Assembly (NCBI GenBank): GCA_030549775.1
Contig: CM060171.1
Location: 62,554,360-62,618,359, forward strand
DNA: 64,000 nt
Reading direction: 5' to 3'
DNA from: Tamarix chinensis
Taxonomy: Eukaryota; Streptophyta; Magnoliopsida; Caryophyllales; Tamaricaceae
Numbering within the stretch: the stretch's first letter is position 1; each line of letters begins with the position of its first letter. Positions 22,511 to 33,168 of the stretch are shown here, piece by piece. A model generated the notes under the pieces. It saw only the letters and a list, made by a program, of their open reading frames with translations. It had not been told where the DNA came from and did no database searches. Position numbers and translations under genes: made by a program.

Positions 22511-23339
22511 AAATACCCCAATAATTATTTCCAATTAATTATCACACAATTCCATTTTTATTTATACAAGAGGGGATCAACAAACCTAAAAACACTAAGG
22601 TACCTAATTATATTAGAGCATAAGGATAGTATAGTATCCTACCGACTATCAACCCAAGGACACAAAGGTACCCTAGTCGCACCGGTACACAAAGGCACAT
22701 AATACCTAACCGACAAGGATACCTAATTTATAAGTATGCATACCCCTACTTCGGCTGGTAGAACTAAATAAAGTAAGATAAAAGACGTGGTTGGGGCACT
22801 AAGGCAAACCAGCAAAATCCATAATAATTGTGAGCTAAACCAAGTCTTTAGGGTACTGACCCTTAAACAATCACCATTTTTGATCTCGAGGTCTTTCACT
22901 TTAAGTATTAGTATTTTATTAGGGCGACAATGAAAAGCACACATTAATCACATGTATTCAATCCAAAATCACACATTAACCACATGTATTTAATCCCTCA
23001 TACTTAACCATTATTTATATGTTTCTAACATTATGAAGTAACCAGAATAAAGGTCATTGTCAAGGTCAACACAAGTAATCCACTAAGGCCATATTAAGCT
23101 CAAATACTCACAAATACCCCTAAGGCTAGGCTACCTCCTTAACTTCCATTTTCATCACAAATTCTATTTTATTTTATCAACATGTCAGAAAAATGGATAA
23201 CACACTATAATTGAATCATTGATTATGAAGTTAAGTCGTTCAACACACCAAATGATCGTTTTACCCATAAAACCCTAACATGTGCTTCTAAAACAACCAA
23301 ACACACATTCTCATGCTTAATCAACAACTAATGCACTTT

Positions 23340-24480
23340 ATGCATGTCTATGAGAATAGCATCATAGCATATCTTAATTTACTAAAATACTCCTAAACCA
23401 TATAAGAGTAATAATTATGCTAAAACATGCTCATCTAATACAACAAGACCCCCATACACATGCTTGATAACGAACATCACATATCATGCATATTCATTAG
23501 CACATTCATCATGGTACACTACGGTAATCCTATAATATTCATAATCATATTGGAACAGGTGATATTAAGATAATAAACCCATATTATCATATTTAATATC
23601 CAATAATACTTATCATGCATGTTTATTAGACTAATCACTCAAGTATATGTAAAGTTACAAAAATGCTTCTAAACTATGTAATATTAATTATCATGCTGAA
23701 ATAAGTGATACTAAGACAATAAACCCCTATTCTCATATTTAACATCAATTAATACTTATCATGCATGTTTATTAAACTAATCACCATAGTACATGGAAAA
23801 TTACTAAAATGCCCATAAGACCATAAAATATTGATTATCATGCTGAAATAAGTGATACTAAGACAATAAACCCCTATTTTTATATTTAAGATTAATTAGT
23901 ACTTATTATGCATGTTTATTCGACTAATCACTATAGTACATGTAAAATTACCAAAATGCGCCTAGATCATGTAATATTGATAGCCATGCTCAAACATGAG
24001 CTACTAATGTGACAAACCCCTATTTTCATACTTAGCACCAATTATTACTTATCATCTATATTTATTAAGATAACCACCATTGCATATTTAAAATTACCAA
24101 AATGCCCTTAGGTCATATAATATTATTATTCATGTTCAAACATATGTTACTAATACCACAAAATCCTATTTTTATACTTAACACAGATTATTGCTTATTA
24201 TGCACATTTATTAAGATAGCCACCATTTCATATTCAAAATTACCAAAATGCCCATAGGTCATATAATACTAGAATTTGTGCCTAAATATGTATTACTAAC
24301 ACCACAAACACCCATTATTATTCCCAACATCCCATAATACTTAGCATGCATATTTATTAGGATGATCACTACCATAAATTAAAATTATCAAAATACCCTT
24401 CAACAATAAAACATTGATATTCATGCTACGACACGTATTTATAATATATCAAACTCCAATCTCCATTCTTAGCAATATTT
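23340..24480. repeat. ~146-bp tandem array in LTR
   Basis: Successive copies marked by TATCATGCATGTTTATTA-like sequence at about 23482, 23611, 23757, 23904, 24050, 24196 and 24342. The last five spacings are 146-147 bp; the first is about 129. Each unit also carries AAAATTACCAAAATGCCC and AAACCCCTATTTTCATA. Roughly seven to eight diverged copies, inside the solo LTR. Confidence 0.88.
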
Positions 24481-25679
24481 ATAGCACATTAGGTGTCCTG
24501 GTTAGGGTTAAGTATCATGATGTATCTAAATGACCAAATTGTCCTTTGGGCTCCTAGTGGTAATATTTTCACTACAAGTTTCCATATATACTTAACCTAA
24601 CATTTTATGTACACATAACATAAATCATCACTTCCCAACATTTGACCTTCTTTTTAATTACCCTTTCACACATATCACATCATACACAAGATACCATGAA
24701 TTCTTTTTCTAATTTTTAATATAACATTAATAATCATGAGATTATTTGTAACACATCATATCTATTCAAATCATATGCCAAAAACCCTAATATGTTAACA
24801 TAGAATAATCCAAATATTTTAGTGGGGCTATAAAGATTACTGGATTTCTAGCAAAAACTAAACTTGTTAGGTATTCGGCTAAAAGTGATTAGGATCCTTT
24901 TAATACAATTTTATACCTAAAAATAATATAACAAATACCATATTAATATTAGAGAAATGAAATAATGATTTTTATTAAAAACATAAATTAAATATAAGAT
25001 TAACAAACTACCCTTATACCTCAAATATTATGCAAAATATATAAAAATTTACATAGCATAGCTTATGCTACATATTCAGCGTGAGCCATGTAGAATGGAC
25101 AAAGTGAAAATAGGAGAAAGGAAGGGTGGCTTGGGTAAGGGTTTGTAAGAGATGGTAGGAGGTGGTGGTTTTGGTTGCTGGGTGCAATTAGTGAGGCAAG
25201 ATGTGGCTGCTAGTTAGAGGTTGTAGTGCAGGTGACTCAAAGGTGGTAGAGACAACTATGTAGGCTGCAAGGAGGAAGGTGAAGACAAAGATGGAAGACA
25301 AAGAGAAGGAGAAGAAGACAAAGAGAAGGGGGAAAGGCAGCTAGTGTTAAGGTAACTGTGGGTGATGGTGCAATTGTAGAGGTCGAGATAGTGGCAGGTT
25401 GCTAGGAGGAGCTGTGGTCTTGGAGGAAAGGGAGGGCAAGGTGGATGAATGTAAATGTGGCAATTATAGGGTTGTCAAAGGAAAAAGAAGGAAAAAGGAG
25501 GTAGGCTACAAGGTAGGCTGAGTGTTGGCTTCTAGGAGTAGTGTAGGGAGGAGGTTGGGTCGAGGAATTGGAAGCATTTAGGCTGGGCTGCTGGTGGAGG
25601 TGACAGAGGTGGCTATGAGGGGTGTCTGAGGAGAAAAATAGGGGCAAGAGAAGAGGGTAGAAAGGAGAAGAAAGAGTTG

Positions 25680-26075
25680 GGGGAAAGAGTAAGAGGAAGG
25701 AGGAGGAGGAGGAGGAGGAGGAGGAGGAGTAGGAGAAGTAGAAGAAGAAGAAGGAGAAGGAGGAGGAGGAGGAGTGGGAGTAGGAAGAGTAGAAGAAGAA
25801 GAAGAAGAAGCAGGAGTAGAAGACATAGGAGAATAAGTAGGAGAAGAAGGAGAAGGAGAAGGAAGAAGAATAAAAAGAAGAAGGAGAAGAAGAAGAAGAA
25901 GAAGGAGGAGGAGGAGAAGAATAAGAAGAAAAAGGAGAATAAGGAGAAGGAGGAGAAGAATCATAAGGAGTAGAAGTAGGAGAAGAAGGAAGAAAGAGAA
26001 GAAGAAGAAGAAGGAAGAAGAAGAAGGAGAAGGAGAAGGAGAAGGAGAAGGAGAAGGAGAAGAAGATGGAGTAGA
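25680..26075. repeat. ~400-bp homopurine/homopyrimidine tract
   Basis: Almost uninterrupted A/G on the plus strand made of GAA, GGA and GAGAAG units. Lies in the promoter-proximal part of the solo LTR. Long frames across it (Ser/Phe/Pro-rich on one strand, Arg/Lys-rich on the other) are compositional artefacts. Confidence 0.9.
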
Positions 26076-28409
26076 AGATGAGGGGGGCTCGGTATGTTGG
26101 GTAGGTAGTGGTGCACGGAGGTTGTAGGTAGGGATAGGGCAGGTGTGGTTGGGACGGAAATGGCAAGGAAGTAGGTGTGCATGGAGGGGACCAGGGTGGT
26201 AATGGTCTAGGTTGTCTAGCTAGAAGAGGGAGTGGCATAAGCGAGCTTGTAGGGGTATAGGAGGAGTAGGGGCATATGTAGGGGAGGTGCATATGGGGTG
26301 TGTTTGGCAAGGGGTGCTAACGCGGAAGAAAGGAAATGGGGAAGGCTTGGGCTGCATGGGGGAAAGAAGAAAGGAGAGGAAAGTAGGCCACACAGGAGAA
26401 AAGAAAAAGAAGAGGGAAGTGGGCTGCTCAGGAGAGAATTAGGAGAAGGGAGAGGTGAGCCCAGCTTTGGGGGGGGGGGAGAAAAGAAGGAAGAGGGACC
26501 TAGGCGAGCCTGAGGGAAAAAGAAAAGAGATAAATGGGGAGGTTTGTGCTGATCTGAAGGAAGAACGAAGGAGGAAAAAAATGAAAGGGAAAAGAAAGAA
26601 AAGGAATGAAATGAAGAAATAGAAAAAGGAAAAAGGAAAAGAAGAACAAGAAAAGCAAAATAGATTTAGGGTTAGGATTATAATTTAGATTAAAATTGGG
26701 CTATTAGAAAAAAAAATATTAAATTAATTTATCCAAATTTTAGGGTATTATTTTAAAAAAATAATTTTGGTAAATTTATGGGTTTGGGATTTTAAAGATA
26801 AAATGATAAAAATAATTATATTAATTTATTAAATAATTTTATCTATTTTTGTAAGTCAAAGGTTCACAAAAATAATTGAATTTATAATTTAAAGATTAAT
26901 TTTTTTTCTAAATAAAAGGTTAAACATTCAAATTTTAGGTTTTAAAAATTCAGGGTGTTACATAATCTATCAAATAGGTTAGTTTGTTCATGTTGAGATG
27001 CTTGTTCTTATTGTTAAAGAATCATGTTATAGCAAACTATCCAATCTCAAATCATACTAAGATCAAAGAGAACAAATTCAAAGTTATCTGGCTGAATAGG
27101 TTAATACATTTGGCTCAACCAAACCCTAGAGTTCCTCATTGAAACTACTTAACTAGTAAGGTCAGACAAGTCAACTACTCTAAGACCAATTGATTGGTTC
27201 TGATAAACTAGTATATGTATTTAAGAAGAGACCACCCATAATTTCCACCCTAGAACTAATCTATAGGTTAGGCTAACCAATTGACTACTCTAATAGCCAA
27301 ATGATTAGTTAGGCACAATCAACCAATGTGTTCAAATAAAGAGCAACTAAAGTCATCATCGATAACCTAATCGATTGATTAGGCTAACCAGCGAACTATT
27401 TTAGGAACAAGTCGACCGGTTTACTCCTAAACATCATATTATAGGTAATTTAAACATAAATAGGGATCCAAAGTCAAACCATATCAAAAACATAACATCA
27501 CCACTATTGAAAAGTAGAGGATACACTTGCTCTTATACTAATCATGCTTCATTTAAATAGAACCGGCCATATTTTCTTATGAAATGATACATTTTTCTCA
27601 AAATTTTTAAATATTCTAGCATATATCACCAAAACACAAATCATTGTCATATAAAGATTAAAAATTTACAAGCTTTACTTGTTAGCATGCTCAATCACAC
27701 CATATTTTAAAGGCTAGACTAACTTACTCAAAATCTTAGAAAAAATCCATACAAAGAAAGAAAAACCTTTAGTAAAAACTTTTCTACTCTTAAAACATCA
27801 AAAATAAGATATTAAAATTTAGAAGCGTTCTTAAAATTCTCATATACAACTTAGGGGAAAGAAAATAGAATTTACCAACTCCAAGGAGATTTAAGATAAT
27901 CAACTAAAAAAAATCTCAATATTTCCCAAATATACTCTTCTTGCTTAAAAATAAAGTGAGAGGGAGCTAGAGAAAGGATCATAAGAGGCAAACGAATTAG
28001 GGTGAAGGTTTGAAATAAGAAGAGTAGAGCACATGTATGGGAAGCTCATAATATTTTTGGTGCCTAAAAAGAGGTAAAGGGGAAAGAGGATTATGGTTAT
28101 TTATAACTAGAGAATTGGTCAAGGGATGGAGGAGAGAGGTGCAAAAAATTGAAAACCTTATTTTACCATTCAAAATTAGACCATATAGGGCTGATTATTA
28201 AGAATAGGGATGAATTTCCTCCCAAAGCTCCAATTGTGATTTTTGGTGAATGAATGTTGAGATTTCCCAATGAAAGTTCAAACAGAAGAGGGGAAATAGA
28301 TAAATTTATGTGGGAAACAAATCCCTCAGTCGTGCATAGACATACTGGAATAGATCACCCATTCTAAGGCTATACAAAGGAAAGAGGAAGAAGAAGACTA
28401 GGGATGAAG

Positions 28410-28425
28410 TCATCTTCCCCTTTTT
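28410..28425 (-). promoter_or_regulatory. TATA-like box of the 19638-28885 LTR
   Basis: The minus strand reads GGTATAAAAAGGGGAAG about 460 bases after the LTR start, a plausible U3/R boundary. Confidence 0.45.
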
Positions 28426-29043
28426 ATACCAAAATTAAACATTCAAATCCACTTGAGGTAAATAAAAGGTGGGGTAAATTCTAAAAATAGCCAAAGATTA
28501 CTCATGACATAATTTAGGGTTGGATTACTTGAATTTCAAAATGTTAGAAGAAGTTTTCAAAAAAAAATTTAAGACTAAAAATGTTACCTAGTTCGATAAG
28601 CTAGAAAATTAGTTTGGTTGATGAGTAAACAAATTTCCCAAACAAGTTAATCCATTCACCTAAACCAAAACACAAAGTTGAAAGATATAGAGCAGTCAAT
28701 TGGTTCATAGAACTAGTCCACTAGTGCGCTAAGAAAACTTGTATTCTCTCAATTTTATACCCTTTTCTTATTCCTTTCGAAATTAAACCCAAAATAAATT
28801 TCCATATAATTATCAAACATCATATAAATTCCATTAAACACAATAATTTCCTAATTTATAAATCTTACAATTATGGAGTATTACAATACTAACCCATTAA
28901 AAGATGTTACATCCTTAAAGCCTACTAAATTGAATCAAGAAACATTATTTAATAACACAAAATGTACATATTACATTCAATATAAAAAGGGAAAAGGGAT
29001 TATTATCTCATTAAAATGAAGGATTACACCAAGATAAATAACT

Positions 29044-29310
29044 AAGAGAACAAATCGGGGTACTTGGCACAAATCTCTTCTCTAGTCTCCCACGCAACCT
29101 CCTCAACACCATGCCATGACTAAAGGACCTTCATTAGAATAATGGTCTTTGTATGCATCTCTCTAGTCTTCATGTCTAAAATTCTCATCAGTAATTCTTC
29201 ATAGGTCAATGACTCATTGAGCTCTAATATATATAAATAAATGATGTACAAAGAATTAGTTATGGTCTTCCTCAACTGAGAAACATAAAAGATGTTGTAA
29301 GAATCTTAAT
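29044..29310 (-). pseudogene. Tekay-like pol C-terminus with chromodomain
   Basis: A continuous minus-strand frame with one internal stop. It reads YNIFYVSQLRKTI, then LELNESLTYEELLMRILD, MKVL(stop)SWHGVEEVAWE and TREEICAKYPDLFS, then a stop. This matches the integrase C-terminal/chromodomain end of Tekay/Del elements (pattern HNVFHVS.LRK, LTYEE.P..ILDR, VKVLW..H..EEATWE.E..M...YP.LF). The stop lies about 160 bp before the LTR start at 28885, the normal spacing. The rest of pol is absent. Confidence 0.8.
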
Positions 29311-29344
29311 GGCCAAAGTACATTTAATGTCTCATATGAATCAT

Positions 29345-29502
29345 ATCTATATATAAAAGCAAGAAAGCGTGAATTAAATATTTCAAAAACATAACTAGGG
29401 TTTATAAAATTTTAAAGGATGTAATGCATAATATAAAATAAGATAGCATTATTTATAAATAATATAAATCCTAATTAAATCAAGGTTTTTAGGGTATTAC
29501 AT
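29345..29502. mobile_element. Short LTR-end fragment
   Basis: AT-rich sequence ending GTTTTTAGGGTATTACA, the signature end of the TGTAAYACCC-type LTRs. No opposite terminus found nearby. Confidence 0.4.
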
Positions 29503-30207
29503 ATTATGTCCCTATATATCAATTAGGTTATTTAAGAAATATAAAGAAATGGAAAATGACAAAAATAAATTACACTAGTGAGATTACATGGATTTGTATA
29601 AGCAATTATTTAAATCAATTCTAGCTTTTAATATTTACTATTTAGTATAGTTCGAACAACTCAATATCTTTATTTCACTTAATGTATTATCTAAAACAAG
29701 AAGAAAATGACAATTATAGCTATTTTCTCATGAAATATATGTGAGATATCATTTTGAGATGATGGAGGGGAGATTCAAAGTTAAGTATTGAGACTACCAT
29801 ATATATACTTATTACTATTTAAATTGTGATCCTTGTTTTCCTTAAGCATATCAAAATGCTAAGGTGTGATTTTTGAATAGCCACATTAACAAGGTTAGAT
29901 AAGAGTGACTATATTTTTTCTTCAAACTAACAAGTTAAGAACTTCTATTATAGGTGTTTTATTATTATTAATGTATAGTTTTGTATGTATACTTATTTAT
30001 TTATAAGATTGTAGGTCTTTCATTGATTTAGATGTGTCTTGAAAAATAGGATACACACAATATTTATGTTTATGTTTTAGTTTTGTATATGTGATCAAGC
30101 ATACTTAATAATGTTTTATTAATGTAAGAGCTATTTTTTATGTACAATCATGTATATAGCCATTTTTTTATTACCATCTATGGTTTTTTTATATTTATGA
30201 TAGTTCT
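29503..30207. other. AT-rich stretch, nothing recognised
   Basis: No convincing frame. Lies directly upstream of the copia remnant and may be its highly decayed 5' portion. Confidence 0.3.
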
Positions 30208-30582
30208 AACCATTTTGAAATAAAGAGTATAGGTGATGGATCTTATATAATTGGAATTAAGATTTGTGAAGATAAATCCCAAAATATTAAGACTATATCA
30301 AGAAACCTATATTAATAAGGTGTTAGAAATGTATAAAATGAAGGATTTTTCATTATGTATACATCCAATTTTTAAAGGAGAAAGTATTATTTTGAGTTAA
30401 TACCTAATAAATGACATAGTAATAATTAATATAAGAGATGTCCAATATTATTCTACAATAGAAAGCATTATATATTCTTAGGTATCCATAGGACCTAACA
30501 CTCCATATGCCATTGGTGTATTGAGATGTCACTAAAGTAACCCAAATACTAAGCACTATTATCAACTGAAGAGTACCAAATA
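30208..30582 (+). pseudogene. Ty1/copia reverse transcriptase C-terminus
   Basis: Decayed plus-strand frame NHFEIKSIGDGSYIIGIKI, then YKVLEMYKMKDFSLCI, then VSIGPNTPYAIGVLRC. This matches the copia RT end (NFEMKDMGEASYVIGIEI, NKVLERFRM, RPDIAFAVGVL). Interrupted at about 30583 by a SINE; continues at 30741. Confidence 0.78.
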
Positions 30583-30740
30583 ATATCTGGTCTAGTGGTA
30601 AAGATTATCTCATGGGTATTAGAGGTCCCAAGTTTGAATCTTCGTTCCTCCTTTCTTGATATTGTTATACCTTTATAGTGTCACCACCTATATGGTGATT
30701 TGTACTTGCCTTTACAAGTCCCCTACGAACATAAAAAAAA
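30583..30740 (+). mobile_element. tRNA-derived SINE
   Basis: Pol III-type internal promoter: box A TGGTCTAGTGGTA (30588-30600) and box B-like CAAGTTTGAATC (30629-30640), 29 bases apart, followed by a tRNA-unrelated body and a short A-run (30732-30740). Copia RNase H coding resumes right after. The TSD is not clear. Confidence 0.65.
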
Positions 30741-31275
30741 TTAACCACTAAAAAGTGTAAAGAAATTTATTAACTAAGAGGTACAAAAGATAACATGCTT
30801 ATGTATTGTTAAGTTGAGTATTTCAAGGTAGTTAGGTATTTGGATGCATATGTATATTTCATCTGTTATGTAGTAGATTCACGTAGATATACATATTATT
30901 TCATCAATATATTAGTTGGTAGAGCTATATAAGGATTGAATAGCTACTTCTATCATGAAAGTTGAAACATTTCTTTATTTGTAGTTTTAAAATTTAGTAT
31001 GTGATAAATGAATTTTAATTCTAGTGTTATAGTAATAGCTCTAATTTTAGGCTTTTAAGGCTTATATGATATTTAATTATCCTATTTATCTCAAGGAATA
31101 ATAAATATAGTTGGATTCATGACATGAGCATTGACATTAAGTGCTTGAAGATAAAAAAACATGTTTATAATGATAAAATGGTCATTGAATACATAAATAC
31201 TGAATTTATGTTAATTGATCCTTTAGCCGAGGGCATGCCATTGTCTAAATTTAATGGCCATGTTTTAATATGAAC
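30741..31275 (+). pseudogene. Ty1/copia RNase H and C-terminus
   Basis: After the SINE the frame reads KCKEIY(stop)LRGTKDNMLMYC, VEYFKVVRYLDAY, a segment equivalent to DSRKSTSGYIF..LAGGAISW, IATSIMKVETF, then HDMSIDIKCLKIKKHVYN and VIEYINTEFMLIDPLAEGMP. These are the copia RNase H motifs (EVVGYSDADFAG, STMEAE, KHIDIK, IADPLTKGLP). Many stops. Clade not assigned. Confidence 0.8.
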
Positions 31276-32410
31276 ATAGGGTACATATGTGATATGTATA
31301 ATACATCATGGTTAGGTATAATAAAGTTTGTTTGGTGATCATTTCTCATTTACGAGGTGCACAGATGGCTTATAGATCAATGAGACATTAAGTTATTAGA
31401 CCTTGAATAATCATTGTCTTTATTCATAAAATTAAAGTTAGTAATGAAATTGATGCATTCTAACACATGGAAATAACTTTCAAAATGTTGAGATCTTATC
31501 GCCATAATCAATGCTTTAGTTTCATCATTAAATTTATACTGATATTATGAGACCATAATAAGGTTATAATTTATATGGACAAAGTCATAGATTGTCAATA
31601 TATTTTGATTTTAGTAAATTACTACTATTTGTTTTAAATATAAAGTATTATATATATTAACCCTAAGGTGTGGTACATGTAAAATTAGATATAAAGTATG
31701 GCCATAAAATATATTTTATAAAGTTTTAAGTTAGTAATTTATGTTGATTAAATCTTCTTTTATTTATTTATAGTAGAAATTGTAGTAAGGTGTATATAAG
31801 AATGCGCATGTGCATGCTCAAGGATAAGTAAACATATGTGTGACACATACATGAAGGGGGAAGGAGGTAAAAATTTAGTCAAATAATGATGAACATAATT
31901 TGAAGTGTTTGATGGGCAATGCCCACATTAAGTTTCAAGAGCCTTTTGTCCATTCAAATCATAATATTTAATATCATTAGTTCACTTTGTTCAATTTTAT
32001 AATAATTGCTCCTTCTCCTCTCTTTTACTCCCATGTATGTATAAATGTTTTAATATAAATTTAAAGAGAGATAATAATGCTTATATCCATTATAGTTCTA
32101 GAAATTCAAGAAAGGGTTCAATCAAGATGATCATATTCTTGTTCCTTATCAAGAAACACAATAAGGTTGAAGGAAATAGTGAATGTGATCAATCAATTCA
32201 AGTTGAGATTGTTGTTTTGTTGCTTGTGAGTGTGTTTAATATAATAAATAGTTAGAGGTATGTAAACTATGATCTATATAGTGGATATTATTGTTTTAAT
32301 TTTTGATTCGGTGTTCATTTCACACTTCTAGAATTTTACGAGAAATATAATGGATATGTGTATGAATTCATGTTATAATTGCATTGTTTACATGTTTTAT
32401 GTCTCAATTT
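31276..32410 (+). mobile_element. Probable copia 3' tail / LTR remnant
   Basis: Non-coding AT-rich sequence following the copia C-terminus, expected to hold the 3' untranslated region and LTR. A segment near 32320 (TTCATTTCACACTTCTAGAA) resembles copia LTR U5 sequence. Termini not identified. The 72-aa ORF at 32037-32255 shows no recognised domain. Confidence 0.4.
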
Positions 32411-33168
32411 TGATGCAGGAGCAAAAACTCAAGAATTGACATTCATAATAATGGAACCAATTATTCTATATTTAGAAATGATCTCCCATAAAATTGAAGA
32501 TTAACAGATGGTTATGTTGCTAATAATAGATGAAACGTACCATACAAGCTACTAGGTATATACATCCATGTGCATGGCATGCATGGCCATGCATGGAGTG
32601 CAGGGTTATGTGCATGGAGGAAGTAATATGGAGCTTAGATGTGCATATTAGTTGATTTAGTAATTAATTAATTAATTATTAGAGTTAGAGATTAGCTAGA
32701 GAATAAAGTAGCATAAATCTACCTTTTTTAAGAATATTCTATATCCTAGTATCTTTTAGCATATTCTATATTCTAGTATCTTTTAGCTAGGTATCTTTAG
32801 AAGAATTATATATTTTAGCTAATATCTTGTAATCAGTAGCCTTGGCTACATAATCCATAGAACCTACGATTAGAGATAGATCATTGATTGAATTGAAGTT
32901 GAATGCAAATTGCAAGTATTGAATTCTGTGTGAGTTCATCTCAAGTTTAATTGAATTTATGTGAAAGATTAATCTTGAAGCCCTTAATCTCTTCATTTAT
33001 GTGAATTAGAGATTACGTACTATCTTTTATAAACTCCATAACCCACGTCCTTCTAGCCATATTCATCATCCAAACACATCCCAAAATCAAAACCCTTAAT
33101 TTTCCATTGAAAACCCTGACCCTAACTTTTGAACCAAACCTTAACCCTAATCCTAATTTTCAAAACTA
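32411..33168 (+). mobile_element. Truncated B/C-type CRM-like LTR
   Basis: Starts TGATGCAGGAGC and is homologous to 12819-13580, including the TATA region (32840) and the first CCCTAA-rich block. Stops at TTTTCAAAACTA, where similarity gives way to a Tekay-type LTR. The last roughly 250 bp are missing. Confidence 0.8.

Larger units (their letters stand above)
21543..26962 (-). mobile_element. Solo LTR, 5.42 kb, Tekay-like
   Basis: Starts TGTAACACCCCTAAAATTC, ends CAGGGTGTTACA, with perfect 5-bp TSD TAATC (21538-21542 and 26963-26967). No second copy of the terminal sequence and no gag or pol inside, so it is a solo LTR rather than a full element. Shares the terminal block (CACTTAGTACTAG..., about 100 bp in) with the LTR at 35532. 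Orientation is inferred as minus, by analogy with the LTR at 28885: tandem repeats near the low-coordinate end; purine (plus)/pyrimidine (minus) tract and AT-rich U3 near the high end. Confidence 0.88.
19638..28885 (-). mobile_element. 3' LTR of a Tekay-like gypsy element (interrupted by a MITE and a solo LTR)
   Basis: Left terminus TGTAACACCC at 19638; right terminus GGAGTATTACA at 28885, which on the minus strand is the LTR start TGTAATACTCC. Immediately upstream on the minus strand comes GTAACATCTTTTAATGGGTT, a decayed form of the segment (gacgaaatt..ttttaagggggg) that precedes the 3' LTR in Tekay/Del elements, and then a chromodomain-type pol end. Without the 5.4-kb solo LTR its length is about 3.8 kb. 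A minus-strand TATA motif (GGTATAAAAAGGGG) lies near 28410-28425. The association of the two termini as one LTR is inferred from orientation and spacing. Confidence 0.65.

Noticed and set aside
22278..22511. 77-aa repetitive protein (FEPTYELVVA-like repeats)
   Set aside because: Frame created by a 33-bp minisatellite within an LTR.
25402..26310. 302-aa minus-strand frame, plus nested 128-, 73- and 98-aa frames
   Set aside because: Translation of a homopurine/homopyrimidine tract; runs of Ser/Phe/Leu or Arg/Lys with no domain.
30588..30640. tRNA gene
   Set aside because: Box A and box B spacing is present, but no cloverleaf stems and no CCA-end acceptor pairing; fits a SINE head better.
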